Shown here: positions 39,135 through 48,247 of the stretch, piece by piece
Layout of the letters: every line of letters begins with the position of its first letter
Position numbering within the stretch: the stretch's first letter is position 1
DNA from: Sinorhizobium sp. 8-89
GTDB lineage: Bacteria > Pseudomonadota > Alphaproteobacteria > Rhizobiales > Rhizobiaceae
DNA: 64,000 nucleotides
Direction of reading: 5' to 3'
Assembly (NCBI RefSeq): GCF_030124325.1
Contig: NZ_JASKLR010000002.1
Span: 149,070-213,069, forward strand
Notes under the pieces: generated by a model
The model's database searches: none
Told to the model about the DNA's origin: nothing
What the model saw: only the letters and a program-made list of their open reading frames with translations
Translations under genes and position numbers: made by a program

Positions 39135-40652
39135 TTGACCAATTTTGCTGACCTTGGCCTGAGCCAAAAAGTTCTCTCCGCAGTTACCGATGCGGGCTAC
39201 ACAATTCCGACACCGATCCAGGCTGGCGCCATCCCTCCAGCGCTGCAGCGTCGCGACATTCTGGGCATCGCACAGACCGGAACCGGCAAGACGGCTTCTT
39301 TTGTTCTGCCGATGCTGACGCTTCTGGAAAAGGGTCGCGCCCGCGCCCGGATGCCGCGCACGCTGATCCTAGAACCGACGCGTGAACTCGCCGCGCAGGT
39401 CGCAGAAAACTTCGATAAATACGGCAAGAACCACAAGCTCAACATCGCGCTTTTGATCGGCGGCGTTTCCTTTGACGAACAGGACCGCAAGCTCGAGCGC
39501 GGTGCCGATGTTCTGATCTGCACCCCCGGCCGTCTGCTCGACCATTTCGAGCGTGGCAAGCTTTTGATGTCAGGTGTCGAGATCCTCGTCATCGACGAGG
39601 CGGACCGGATGCTCGACATGGGCTTCATTCCGGACATCGAGCGCATCGCGAAGCTTATTCCCTTTACCCGCCAGACGCTGTTCTTCTCGGCGACGATGCC
39701 GCCGGAAATCCAGAAGCTTGCAGATCGCTTCCTGCAGAACCCGGAGCGTGTGGAAGTGGCTCGCCGCTCCTCGACTGCGACCACCGTTGCCCAGCGGTTC
39801 GTCGCCGCGCACGCCAAGGACTATGAAAAGCGCGCGGTGTTGCGCGACCTGATCCGGGCCCAGGACGAATTGAAGAACGCGATCATCTTCTGCAACCGCA
39901 AGAAGGATGTTGCCGATCTCTTCCGTTCGCTCGACCGCCATGGCTTCTCCGTCGGCGCGCTGCACGGCGATATGGATCAGCGCTCGCGCATGGCGATGCT
40001 CGCCAATTTCAAGGACGGCAACATCAAGCTGCTTGTCGCTTCGGATGTGGCGGCTCGCGGGCTGGATATTCCGGACGTCAGCCATGTGTTCAATTTCGAC
40101 GTCCCGATTCACGCGGAAGACTATGTTCACCGCATCGGCCGCACCGGCCGGGCGGGTCGTTCCGGGGCCTCCTTCACGCTCGTCACGAAACGCGACACGA
40201 AGTTCGCCGACGCCATCGAGAAGCTGATCGGTCAGAACGTCGAGTGGCTGAACGGCGACCTTTCCGAGCTTCCGGAACCGATGGAAAGCCACGATACCGG
40301 CCGCAAGGATCGCGGCCGTGATCGCCACAAGGATCGCAAAAAAGATGTGGAACGTTCCGGCAGGGGCCGTTCCGATCATAGATCCGATACCGCCCATGCC
40401 GATAGTGCGGCTGAACTCGAACCAGTTGCAGAAAGGGCGGAAGCAGTGAAACCGGAACGCAATGCAGATAACGGGCGCGGTCACAACGGTCACAATGGCC
40501 GCAACGATCGGCCGGGGCGCGCACAGAATGCCGCCAACGACGACAATCGCGACCGCCGCAACCGGCATCGTCGCGATCACGACGACGGCCCGACGCCGAT
40601 CGGTTTTGGCGACGATATCCCGGCCTTCATGCTGATTGCCGGTAAGGCCTGA
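39135..40652 (+). CDS. DEAD-box RNA helicase, RhlE type
   Basis: 505-aa ATP-dependent RNA helicase. The Q motif (FADLGLS...YTIPTPIQ), motif I AQTGTGKT, Ia PTRELAAQ, Ib TPGRLLDH, II DEAD (VIDEADRMLD), III SAT, V SDVAARGLD and VI HRIGRTGRAG are all present. A basic low-complexity tail follows (about 400-480: RDRHKDRKKD, HNGHNGRNDR), typical of RNA-binding C-termini in RhlE relatives. The start is TTG 39135, giving the expected MTNFADLGLS; the Shine-Dalgarno is weak. It ends 11 bp before the NUDIX gene, probably one transcript. Confidence 0.93.
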   Translation: MTNFADLGLSQKVLSAVTDAGYTIPTPIQAGAIPPALQRRDILGIAQTGTGKTASFVLPMLTLLEKGRARARMPRTLILEPTRELAAQVAENFDKYGKNHKLNIALLIGGVSFDEQDRKLERGADVLICTPGRLLDHFERGKLLMSGVEILVIDEADRMLDMGFIPDIERIAKLIPFTRQTLFFSATMPPEIQKLADRFLQNPERVEVARRSSTATTVAQRFVAAHAKDYEKRAVLRDLIRAQDELKNAIIFCNRKKDVADLFRSLDRHGFSVGALHGDMDQRSRMAMLANFKDGNIKLLVASDVAARGLDIPDVSHVFNFDVPIHAEDYVHRIGRTGRAGRSGASFTLVTKRDTKFADAIEKLIGQNVEWLNGDLSELPEPMESHDTGRKDRGRDRHKDRKKDVERSGRGRSDHRSDTAHADSAAELEPVAERAEAVKPERNADNGRGHNGHNGRNDRPGRAQNAANDDNRDRRNRHRRDHDDGPTPIGFGDDIPAFMLIAGKA

Positions 40653-40663
40653 CCTTCGGCCTC

Positions 40664-41071
40664 ATGGCTCTTCCCGGTGTCGATTTCCCCGGTGTTGGCT
40701 GCGGTCTCGCCATTCTACGCGAAGGCAAGATCCTGCTTTGCCGGCGCCTCAAGGCGCCCGAGGCCGGCCACTGGAACATCGTCGGTGGCAAGGTCGATCA
40801 TATGGAGCGCGCCGAAAATGCGGCGCGACGGGAGGCTGAGGAGGAAAGCGGCCTTTCGATCCACTCGACCCGCTTTCTCTGCATCAGCGAGCAGGTGATT
40901 GAAGCGGACCGGCAGCACTGGGTTTCGCTCATCTACGTGACTGAGGATTTTTCCGGCGAGCCACGTCTCACCGAACCGGACAAGCTCTCCGATATCGGCT
41001 GGTTCGATCTGTCCGCCCTGCCCCGGCCGCTGTCGCGCTTCGCCACCGATGCTGTTCGGGCCCTCGGCTAG
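40664..41071 (+). CDS. NUDIX hydrolase
   Basis: 135-aa hydrolase of nucleoside diphosphate-linked compounds. The complete NUDIX box (G-x5-E-x7-RE-U-x-EE-x-G-U) covers residues 42-64, reading GKVDHME...REAEEESGL with all metal-binding Glu. The substrate cannot be told; ADP-ribose- or MutT-like roles are possible. ATG 40664, 11 bp after the helicase gene. Confidence 0.9.
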   Translation: MALPGVDFPGVGCGLAILREGKILLCRRLKAPEAGHWNIVGGKVDHMERAENAARREAEEESGLSIHSTRFLCISEQVIEADRQHWVSLIYVTEDFSGEPRLTEPDKLSDIGWFDLSALPRPLSRFATDAVRALG

Positions 41072-41166
41072 AGTTATTCCAGGAAAAGTGTATAACGTTT
41101 TCCCGTCCGGAATTGCGTGGTTTCAAAGAGTTGGATCATTTCATTAGTTCAATAAATGAAATGATC
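41071..41166. repeat. GGAAAAGTGT hairpin repeat, copy D
   Basis: Palindrome attccaggaaaagtgt...acgttttcccgtccggaat, then a second palindrome atcatttcatt...aatgaaatgat. It lies between the convergent NUDIX and TfoX genes and could end both transcripts. Closely like copy A at 6979. Confidence 0.75.
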
Positions 41167-41186
41167 TCTGTTGCCCGCTTCATCTG

Positions 41187-41504
41187 CTATTTCTTCGACC
41201 TGAGTCCCGCCGCGTAAGCGATTCTCACCCAGCGGGCCATCTCGTCCGGATCATCCAGCGCCGCATCTGGAATGCTCCAATAGGGCATCTTCACCGTTTT
41301 CCCCTTGCCGTCGTAAGCCCATTGGCGGCTGCCTGCCTGCTCGAATTCCGGCGCCGATTCGGCGTCCCCCTTGAGAAGGATCTCGCCGTCGACTTCGAGC
41401 GCGAAGATCACACCTTCGAAATAGATGCCCTTCCCACCGAACATGCGGCGGATCGTGACCGGCCCCAATGTTTCGAACATCTCCTCGATCGCCGCGTTAT
41501 CCAT
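41187..41504 (-). CDS. TfoX N-terminal domain protein
   Basis: 105-aa protein of the TfoX/Sxy N-terminal family (ETLGPVTIRRMFGGKGIYFE, MPYWSIPDAALDDPDEMARW). In gamma-proteobacteria TfoX regulates competence, but stand-alone N-terminal domains in rhizobia have no known role. It begins 3 bp after the MocA-fusion stop and is the last gene of the seven-gene leftward operon. Confidence 0.85.
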   Translation of the reverse strand: MDNAAIEEMFETLGPVTIRRMFGGKGIYFEGVIFALEVDGEILLKGDAESAPEFEQAGSRQWAYDGKGKTVKMPYWSIPDAALDDPDEMARWVRIAYAAGLRSKK

Positions 41505-41507
41505 CCT

Positions 41508-43124
41508 TCACTCCTTCAGTACCCCACCCGCGGCGATAATCGCTTCCGGTGTGTCGAGATCAATGCGCGCCGCTTCGCCGAGTTCGACATCGACGACCGG
41601 AAGCCCGCACCGCTCGACGATATGCCGCGCTCCGACGTCGCCGACGAGTTGCCTGACTGCGGCGAACGTCTCTCTCGGCAAAATAACCGGATTGCCGCGC
41701 TGGCCTTCAGAGACGGCACGCACGACCGCTTGCCTCCCTTCGTTGTCGAAGACTTCGATCATCTTGCGCAGATGATCGGGAGTAACCCCCGGCATGTCCG
41801 CTAGCATCACGAGAACGCCGCCGGCCTCTGTCCCAAGCGCAGTCACGCCGGCCACCAGCGACGAGGCCATACCGGCGGCGTAGTCCGGATTGGAGACAAG
41901 CGTAACGGACAGGCCGTCGAGTGCGGCGCGAATATCCGATTCGCGGTATCCGGTCACGACGACGACCTTCCCGGCATCGGCCGCCATCGCCGTTTCCACG
42001 GAGCGCCGAACCAGTGGAACACCGTCGAATTCGGCAAGAAGCTTGTGTCCGCCGCCGGCACCCATCCTGCTTGCCCTACCCGCAGCCAGAACCACGATCC
42101 GTGCCGGATCGCGCGGTGGGCTGACGCTTAGCTCCCGAGGCTGCGGCCGCGTCGGAATCTCCTTCAGCAAGCCGCCGACACCGAGGCCGGTTATTTCCTG
42201 CGAGTTCGGCCATTCGCCGGCAAGCAGCCGGTCGAGAATCCAGTCGAAGCCGTTCTCCTTCGGACTGCGTGCGCAACCCGGCGCTCCGACGATGGGAATT
42301 TCGCCGATTCCGCCCAGAACGAGAAGGTTGCCAGGATCGACCGGCATTCCGACATGTTCGACGACGCCACCTGCTTCGCGAATCGCTGACGGAATCACGT
42401 CGTCCGGGTCGGCGACTGCAGACGCGCCGAAAACGATGATCAGATCATGAGTCGACTTCAGATCGGCTATGGCAGCGCCAACCGCGCCTTCCGAATGCGC
42501 CACACGACGTTCCGTAACGAGATGGCTCCCGGAGCGCGAGAGCCGGGCGGCGAGGACGGCATGGGTCTTCTCCATGACCTGGTGCTTGAGTGACGGCAAC
42601 TCGGTAGCAATCAGAGCCGCGCGACGCGGTGCGAAGGGTTTAACCTCGAAGGCCGGTTCGGCCCGCAGCATGTCCTCGGCTTGCGCGACGAAGTTCTCCG
42701 GCACCGCCAGCGGAATGATCTTGATCGTCGCCACCATGTCGCCCGATGTGACCGCCGTGTGATCGGCGAGGCAGGCGAGCGTGATCGCCGGATCGATCCG
42801 GTTCAGCCGGTCGACGACGGCGCGATTTGCCACGAAAAGACCGGAGACGGTGGCATAAATATTCACCCGGCCCGTCGCCGCTTGCGAAAAGCGCAGGTGG
42901 TCGGGAGCGATCGCTGCGGCGATCCGCGCAGCCGCCTCGTCTTCGAGCAGGTCGTGCGCATCGAGCCGGGCAACAATGACCTCTTTCACATCGGCTTCGG
43001 CAAGCGCCGCGATGTCCGCTTGGCCCAGGCGATGGCCTTTCGACAGCCTCAGCGTTCCGGTTTTCATCGCATGCGCAAGAACAGCGCCCTCGGCATCGGC
43101 GAGCCGCACGGGACCGAACCTCAT
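41508..43124 (-). CDS. Molybdopterin-binding domain / MocA-like NTP transferase fusion
   Basis: 538-aa two-domain protein. The N-terminal ~330 residues form a MoeA/MogA-like molybdopterin-binding region (HDLIIVFGASAVADPDDVIP, GIPV-like loop GEIPIVGAPGCARSPKENGF). From about 345 a MobA/MocA-type nucleotidyltransferase domain starts (VVLAAGRASRMGAGGGHKLL), likely adding CMP to the molybdopterin cofactor to give MCD. This fusion fits maturation of xanthine-oxidase-family enzymes. The start overlaps the stop of the upstream XdhC gene by 4 bp (ATGA). Confidence 0.88.
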   Translation of the reverse strand: MRFGPVRLADAEGAVLAHAMKTGTLRLSKGHRLGQADIAALAEADVKEVIVARLDAHDLLEDEAAARIAAAIAPDHLRFSQAATGRVNIYATVSGLFVANRAVVDRLNRIDPAITLACLADHTAVTSGDMVATIKIIPLAVPENFVAQAEDMLRAEPAFEVKPFAPRRAALIATELPSLKHQVMEKTHAVLAARLSRSGSHLVTERRVAHSEGAVGAAIADLKSTHDLIIVFGASAVADPDDVIPSAIREAGGVVEHVGMPVDPGNLLVLGGIGEIPIVGAPGCARSPKENGFDWILDRLLAGEWPNSQEITGLGVGGLLKEIPTRPQPRELSVSPPRDPARIVVLAAGRASRMGAGGGHKLLAEFDGVPLVRRSVETAMAADAGKVVVVTGYRESDIRAALDGLSVTLVSNPDYAAGMASSLVAGVTALGTEAGGVLVMLADMPGVTPDHLRKMIEVFDNEGRQAVVRAVSEGQRGNPVILPRETFAAVRQLVGDVGARHIVERCGLPVVDVELGEAARIDLDTPEAIIAAGGVLKE

Positions 43125-43828
43125 CTTGCACCTCCTGCCCGGCCCGCCGGATCACGGCGGCGCAAGGCTTCGATGATCTCGGCCAGGACAGCGACAGCGA
43201 TTTCGGCAGGGCTCGCCGCGCGGATATCAAGGCCGATCGGGGCTTTGATACGACTAATGGCTTCCGCCGGCACGCCTGCTTGCGTCAATCTTTCGACGCG
43301 CGTTGCGTGGGTCTTGCGGCTGCCGAGCGCTCCCACATAGAAGCAGCCCGCTTCCAAGGCCGCCCGGATGGGATAATCGTCGATCTTCGGATCATGGGTG
43401 AGCGCGGCGAGCGCCGTATAGCGGTCGAGTGGCCTTGAGGACAGAACGTCTTCGGGCCACTCGGCCAGGAGTCCGACATTACCGAAGCGCTCCGTCGTCG
43501 CGAACGCCGTGCGAGGATCTATGATCGTCATGTCGAATCCGGCAACTGCAGCCAGACCGGCAAGTGCTTGAGAGATATGAACGGCGCCGATGGCAACGAT
43601 GCGCGGCGGCGGCAGATGAACATTGATAAACAGCGATCGTCCTTCCACCGCCGTAACGCCGGCGCGCCCCGAACGCAACGCTTCCACGATCACGCTGTCC
43701 CATTCCGGCGGAAATTTCGCTCCTTCCGGAAAGACCTGACTGGCGCCGTCCGCAAGATCGGTAACGACGACCGCGGCTCGTCGCGCGGCCCGCGCCGCAT
43801 TGATTGCCTGAAGGGTGGAGCGTTCCAT
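43121..43828 (-). CDS. XdhC family protein, Rossmann (C-terminal) half
   Basis: 235-aa protein corresponding to the C-terminal half of XdhC/CoxF. The Rossmann-like core shows PPPRIVAIGAVHISQALAGL, DPRTAFATTERF, and GALGSRKTHATRVERLTQAG, then PIGLDIRAASPAEIAVAVLA. XdhC proteins hold the sulfurated Mo cofactor and insert it in the target. The N-terminal half is a separate gene 2 bp upstream, so XdhC is split here. It overlaps the MocA fusion by 4 bp. Confidence 0.88.
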   Translation of the reverse strand: MERSTLQAINAARAARRAAVVVTDLADGASQVFPEGAKFPPEWDSVIVEALRSGRAGVTAVEGRSLFINVHLPPPRIVAIGAVHISQALAGLAAVAGFDMTIIDPRTAFATTERFGNVGLLAEWPEDVLSSRPLDRYTALAALTHDPKIDDYPIRAALEAGCFYVGALGSRKTHATRVERLTQAGVPAEAISRIKAPIGLDIRAASPAEIAVAVLAEIIEALRRRDPAGRAGGAR

Positions 43829-43830
43829 CG

Positions 43831-44163
43831 TCAGCCGTCAATTCTTTCGACATAGACCCGGATGCGGCCGCCGCAGGAAAGGCCGACACGCCATGCAGTC
43901 TCATCGGCAACGCCGAATTCGAGGATTCTGGATGTGCCGGAGGCGATGATGTCCATCGCCTCCGCTATGACCGCACCTTCGACGCATCCGCCGGAGACGG
44001 ATCCCTGAAAGTTCCCTTCCTCATCGATGACGAGATGACTGCCGACCGGTCGCGGTGCCGAGCCCCAGGTCTCGATGACAGTGGCAAGCGCCACTTTGCG
44101 CCCGTCACTGCACCAAGTTTCGGCGATCTCCAGCGGATCGAGGACGTTAGGCTCTGTCGACAT
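43831..44163 (-). CDS. XdhC family protein, N-terminal (CoxI-like) half
   Basis: 110-aa protein matching the N-terminal XdhC/CoxI domain: VALATVIETWGSAPRPVGSH, GSVSGGCVEGAVI with the conserved Cys, and GLSCGGRIRVYVE. Taken with the next gene it makes a complete XdhC in two chains. ATG 44163 follows GGAGAA; a TTG at 44178 is an alternative. Molybdenum-cofactor insertion is the likely role. Confidence 0.88.
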   Translation of the reverse strand: MSTEPNVLDPLEIAETWCSDGRKVALATVIETWGSAPRPVGSHLVIDEEGNFQGSVSGGCVEGAVIAEAMDIIASGTSRILEFGVADETAWRVGLSCGGRIRVYVERIDG

Positions 44164-44211
44164 GTTCCGGTTCTCCAAGCATGCAGTACGATCGTTTGCG
44201 AGGGCAACTGT

Positions 44212-45468
44212 TCATGCCATTCTCGCACCCAGGAAGCGCCGCGGATCGGCGTCTTGCACACCTTGTCCTGACAGCGATTTCACCAGCTCGGCCACGGACT
44301 CAAGATTGTGCACCGCCCGGAATTCGTCAACATGCGGCAGCATGGCTCGCACACCCCGGGCGCGCGCCTCAAATCCGTCGAAGCGCAGCAGCGGGTTGAG
44401 CCAGATAAGGCGTCGGCAAGAGCGATGCAGACGATCGATTTCGATTTCCAGCTCCGCTGTATTATCGCGCTCGAGGCCGTCGGTGATCAGGAGGACGATG
44501 GCGCCCTGCCCGAGCACCCGGCGCGACCAACGCCGGTTGAACTCATGAAGCGTTTCGCCGATACGCGTGCCGCCGGACCAATCCTTGACCGCAGCCACGC
44601 ATTCGTCCAGCGCTTCGTCGGGATCGCGGTTGCGCATTTGGCGCGTGACATTGGTGAGCCGCGTCCCGAAGAGGAACGTCTGAACACGATGCCGCTGCTC
44701 CGTCAGCGCATGCAGGAAATTCAGGAAAATCCGCGTGTATTGGCTCATCGAACCGGAAATATCGGCAAGCACGACGAGCGGCGGCTGGACAAGGCGCGGC
44801 TCTCGAAAGCGCGGGAGGATCAATTCGCCACCGAAGCGCATCGCGTCGCGCATGGTGGCGCGCGGGTCGATGCGTACCGGCCGGCGGGCGGGGCGAAAGC
44901 GGCGGGTCCGCACACGATTCAGCGGCAATATCAGCGACGACAGGGCCTTCCTGGCCTCGGCGATCTCGGCTGCGGTCATCTGCGCGAAATCCGCCTTGCG
45001 GAAAAGCTCGCGACCGGAGACCGTGTAGCGGGCATCGACTTCAATCTCCGGTTCGTCGCGCGGCGAACGGGCATCGTCTCTTCCTGCGAGGAGTGCCTCG
45101 CGGAGTCGCTCCTCGCCGGCGCGCCTGGTCCGATGTTCGCCCTGCCGCTCCGGTGCCACCGGCGAGAGGAGCGCAATCATCTTCTGGACGAGATCGCGTG
45201 AGCGCCAGAACAGCCGGAATGCCTCGTCGAACAGGGCCTGATCTTCATGGCGCTTGACGAAGGTGCATTGCAGGGCGGCGTAGAATTCGTTGCGGGAGCC
45301 AATCCCGATCAAACTCACGGCATTGATGGCGTCGGCAATGGCGGCGGGACCTATTCTCATTCCCGCCCTTCGCAACGCACGGGCAAAGAAGACGATATTG
45401 TCGGCGAGTTTGCCGTCGCCCAACGTTATCGGCGAAACTGCTGTGCGATCGACGTGATTGCCCGCCAT
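44212..45468 (-). CDS. VWA domain protein, CoxE-like
   Basis: 418-aa von Willebrand A protein of the CoxE family. The MIDAS motif is DISGSM, with GGTRIG and TDGLERD further on completing the metal site. Such proteins work with MoxR-type AAA+ ATPases as a metal-centre maturation chaperone; in CO dehydrogenase systems CoxD/CoxE assemble the Cu-S-Mo site. The MoxR gene lies 5 bp upstream in the operon. Confidence 0.9.
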   Translation of the reverse strand: MAGNHVDRTAVSPITLGDGKLADNIVFFARALRRAGMRIGPAAIADAINAVSLIGIGSRNEFYAALQCTFVKRHEDQALFDEAFRLFWRSRDLVQKMIALLSPVAPERQGEHRTRRAGEERLREALLAGRDDARSPRDEPEIEVDARYTVSGRELFRKADFAQMTAAEIAEARKALSSLILPLNRVRTRRFRPARRPVRIDPRATMRDAMRFGGELILPRFREPRLVQPPLVVLADISGSMSQYTRIFLNFLHALTEQRHRVQTFLFGTRLTNVTRQMRNRDPDEALDECVAAVKDWSGGTRIGETLHEFNRRWSRRVLGQGAIVLLITDGLERDNTAELEIEIDRLHRSCRRLIWLNPLLRFDGFEARARGVRAMLPHVDEFRAVHNLESVAELVKSLSGQGVQDADPRRFLGARMA

Positions 45469-45473
45469 GACGG

Positions 45474-46403
45474 TCAGCCCTGCGCCAGGAGTTCGGCCTT
45501 GACCTCGGCGAGCAGCTTGCGCCCCTCGGTGCCCTCGATTCGGGCGATATCGTCCTGGTATTTGAGCAACGTGCCGAGCGTGTCGGCGATCGTTTCCGGA
45601 TCGAGCGCCAGCCGGTCAAGTTCGGTGAGTGCCGTCGCCCAATCGATCGTCTCCGCCACGCCGGGGTTCTTGAAGAGATCGATCGCCCGCAATCTTTGGA
45701 CATAGGCGACGATTTCCCGCGACAAAGCGGCGTTGCAGCCGGGCACCTTGCGCCGGATGATCTCCAGTTCCTGCGCCGCCTTCGGATAGTCGACCCAGTG
45801 ATAGAGGCAGCGTCGCTTCAAGGCGTCATGAATCTCGCGGGTGCGGTTGGTCGTGATGATAACGATCGGCGGCTCGTCCGCCCTGATCGTTCCAAGCTCC
45901 GGGATGGTGACCTGGAAATCGGAAAGCGCTTCGAGCAGGAAGGCCTCGAAGGCCTCGTCGGTGCGGTCGAGTTCGTCGATCAGGAATACGGGGGCCCGCC
46001 CCGTTCCGGCGGATATCGCCTGCAGCACCGGGCGGCGGATGAGGAACCTTTCGGAGAAGATATCGCCTTCGATCCTCTGGCGGTCGACCATGCCGGCCGC
46101 CTCCGAAAGGCGAATCTCCAGCATCTGCGCCGGGTAGTTCCATTCATAGACGGCCGACGAGACGTCGAGCCCTTCGTAGCATTGCAGCCGGATCAGCGGC
46201 CGATCGAGGGAACGGGCAAGGACCTTGGCGATCTCGGTTTTGCCGACCCCTGCCTCGCCTTCGAGAAACAGCGGTCGCCTCATTTTCAGTGCCAGGAAAA
46301 GCACCGTCGCAAGCGCGGTTCCGGCGAGGTAGTCCTGCGCCTCCAGCATCGCCATCGTCTCATCGATGGATCGCGGCAGCTTTCCCGTCTCGTGTTTCGC
46401 CAT
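45474..46403 (-). CDS. MoxR-family AAA+ ATPase, CoxD-like
   Basis: 309-aa AAA+ ATPase. Walker A GEAGVGKTE, Walker B VFLIDELDR, sensor-1 ITTNRTREIHDAL and the C-terminal lid are present. It pairs with the adjacent VWA protein. ATG 46403 is preceded by GGAGGAAAC; the much longer upstream open frame overlaps the flavin reductase and is rejected. The start lies 25 bp after the flavin-reductase stop. Confidence 0.92.
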   Translation of the reverse strand: MAKHETGKLPRSIDETMAMLEAQDYLAGTALATVLFLALKMRRPLFLEGEAGVGKTEIAKVLARSLDRPLIRLQCYEGLDVSSAVYEWNYPAQMLEIRLSEAAGMVDRQRIEGDIFSERFLIRRPVLQAISAGTGRAPVFLIDELDRTDEAFEAFLLEALSDFQVTIPELGTIRADEPPIVIITTNRTREIHDALKRRCLYHWVDYPKAAQELEIIRRKVPGCNAALSREIVAYVQRLRAIDLFKNPGVAETIDWATALTELDRLALDPETIADTLGTLLKYQDDIARIEGTEGRKLLAEVKAELLAQG

Positions 46404-46428
46404 GTTTCCTCCGCGGTCGGGGAAAAAC

Positions 46429-46956
46429 TTATAGCGTGTGGTATCCACGGTCCACATAAATGAGCGGTGGGTGCTTCTGTCCGAGACGCATGTCGACGAC
46501 TTCGCCGAAGAGGATGAGATGGGTCGCCATGATCTTGGCCTCGATGAGGCGGCAATCGAAGGCGACGACGGCATCACCAAGAATCGGCGCGCCGGTGGTG
46601 AGCTGCGTCCATTGGCCGAGCGCGAAGCGCCGCTCCATGTCGAGCTGATCACGGCCAGAGAAAGCATGGGCCAGGGTCCTGTGCGGTGCACCCAGGAGGT
46701 TCAGCGCGAAAGCACCGGAACGCGCAAAGATATCGTTGCGCGGATTTGCGGCGTTGAGGCAGGCGAGAATCGTCGGCGGTTCGTCGGACACCGAGCAGGA
46801 CGCAGTGATCGTGACACCGCGCCGCGCGCCCCCGTCGGCCGCAGTGATGAGCTGCACATGAGCGGACATGCGGCTCATCGCATTGCGGTACGTTATGGGG
46901 TCCAGCCGTGTCTTCTCCAACACATCTCTCTCCGGATCGATGTCTTGCACATACAT
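46429..46956 (-). CDS. Flavin reductase family protein
   Basis: 175-aa FMN-binding split-barrel protein of the flavin reductase-like family: MSRMSAHVQLITAADGGARR, GVTITASCSVSDEPPTILAC, and GEVVDMRLG...PLIYVDRGYHTL at the end. It may supply reduced flavin or act as an electron donor. It heads the maturation operon, but whether it works with it is unknown. ATG 46956. Confidence 0.87.
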   Translation of the reverse strand: MYVQDIDPERDVLEKTRLDPITYRNAMSRMSAHVQLITAADGGARRGVTITASCSVSDEPPTILACLNAANPRNDIFARSGAFALNLLGAPHRTLAHAFSGRDQLDMERRFALGQWTQLTTGAPILGDAVVAFDCRLIEAKIMATHLILFGEVVDMRLGQKHPPLIYVDRGYHTL

Positions 46957-47045
46957 AGACTCTCACGGAAAATATGAAACCCGGCCGCACGAGATTCTTG
47001 CGGATCAGCGGCATGACCATAGCGTGATCGGAACAATAAGCTCTT

Positions 47046-47090
47046 GCTGCAGCAATCTTTGCGCGTCTGATTGGACGCGCGGCGCTGTGG
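47046..47090. repeat. RIME-like repeat, half copy 6
   Basis: Only the right arm is kept: gctgcagcaatctttgcgcg, tctgattggacgcgc, ggcgctgtgg. The ttaaat palindrome is missing. It lies between divergent genes. Confidence 0.7.
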
Positions 47091-47158
47091 CGTGCGATCT
47101 TTTCCTTTGACGGAAAGAAACACATCCTTAAAACATGGCGTCGTTGCGGGAAAAATAC

Positions 47159-48247
47159 ATGTTTCGATCGATTGTCACGAGCCTCGTCGCCGCCGGATTG
47201 TTGTCGGCTTCCCCTGCCCTTACGGCGGGCTTAAAGGTTGCCGTCGTCGCTCCCGCAGAAGGGCCTTTCGCCATGCTCGGAAAGCAGATGACTGACGGCG
47301 CTGCCTTTCAGGCAGGCGACCGTGAAAGCCAGATTATCCCGATCAACGAAAGCTGTGATCCCGCCGGCGGCGAGGCGCTGACGAAGGCGCTGCTGGAGAG
47401 CGGCGCCGAGGCCGCGATCGGCTTTCTCTGCACGGAGAGCCTTGAAGCCGCCCTGCCCGCACTGGCCGAAGCCGGTATTCCGGCCATCACCCTTAGTGTC
47501 CGCTCCGACATCCTGATGGAGGACGCTCTCAAGAAAAAGTGGCCGTTCTATCGCCTGGCGCCGAGCGGAAAGGCCGAAGCGGCGGCGGTCACCGACGTCA
47601 TCGTCGCAAACTGGAAGGGCCAGCCGCTCGCGCTCATCGACGACGGCACGATCCATAGCCGGGAACTCGTCGAAAGCGTTCGCAGCGCACTTGCCGAGAT
47701 CGGGGTGACGCCCGTGTTCACCGACACCTATCGGCCGGCTCAGGAGCAACAGGTCGGCCTCGTCCGCCGACTGGCGAAGAGTGGCGCCACCCACGTCTTT
47801 ACCGGAGGCGACCGCTACGACACTGCCGTGATCGCGCGTGACGCGAAGGCTGAGAACATCCCGATAACCCTGCTCGGCGGCGATGTACTGAACGCCGCCG
47901 ACCTCGACGTGCCGCTCGAGAACGGGGTGCTTGCCGTCACTGTTCCGGATGCGTCCCGGTCGACCGAAGCCGGCGCCGTCGTCAAGGCGATGCGTGCGAG
48001 CGGAACCGAACCCGAGGGCTATGTCCTGCCGGCCTTTGCCGCCATGTCGCTCCTTGAACAGGCAAAGGACCAGGCTGCCAAGGATAGCAGCGCGCTTCCC
48101 GAGGCGCTTCTGAAGGGGCCTTACGCAACGATCCTCGGGCCGATAAAATTCAACGACAGCCACGAGAGGACCGAGACGCCTTACAGGCTGATGGAGTGGC
48201 GGGACGGCCGCTTCGTCGCTGCCACGGGCGCAGGCGGCGCGGACTGA
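47159..48247 (+). CDS. Periplasmic amino-acid-type ABC substrate-binding protein
   Basis: 362-aa exported type I solute-binding protein of the branched-chain amino-acid (LivJ-like, COG0683) family. A signal peptide (FRSIVTSLVAAGLLSASPAL) precedes LKVAVVAPAEGPFAMLGKQM; further blocks are GAEAAIGFLCTES and THVFTGGDRYDTAV. No permease or ATPase genes are adjacent, so it is an orphan. ATG 47159 is chosen over 47135 because GGGA lies upstream. Its TGA overlaps the ATG of the next gene, so the two are coupled. Confidence 0.85.
   Translation: MFRSIVTSLVAAGLLSASPALTAGLKVAVVAPAEGPFAMLGKQMTDGAAFQAGDRESQIIPINESCDPAGGEALTKALLESGAEAAIGFLCTESLEAALPALAEAGIPAITLSVRSDILMEDALKKKWPFYRLAPSGKAEAAAVTDVIVANWKGQPLALIDDGTIHSRELVESVRSALAEIGVTPVFTDTYRPAQEQQVGLVRRLAKSGATHVFTGGDRYDTAVIARDAKAENIPITLLGGDVLNAADLDVPLENGVLAVTVPDASRSTEAGAVVKAMRASGTEPEGYVLPAFAAMSLLEQAKDQAAKDSSALPEALLKGPYATILGPIKFNDSHERTETPYRLMEWRDGRFVAATGAGGAD

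Noticed and set aside
45474..46691. Extended 405-codon MoxR starting at 46691
   Set aside because: The extension overlaps the flavin-reductase gene and is Ser/Arg-rich; GGAGG precedes ATG 46403.
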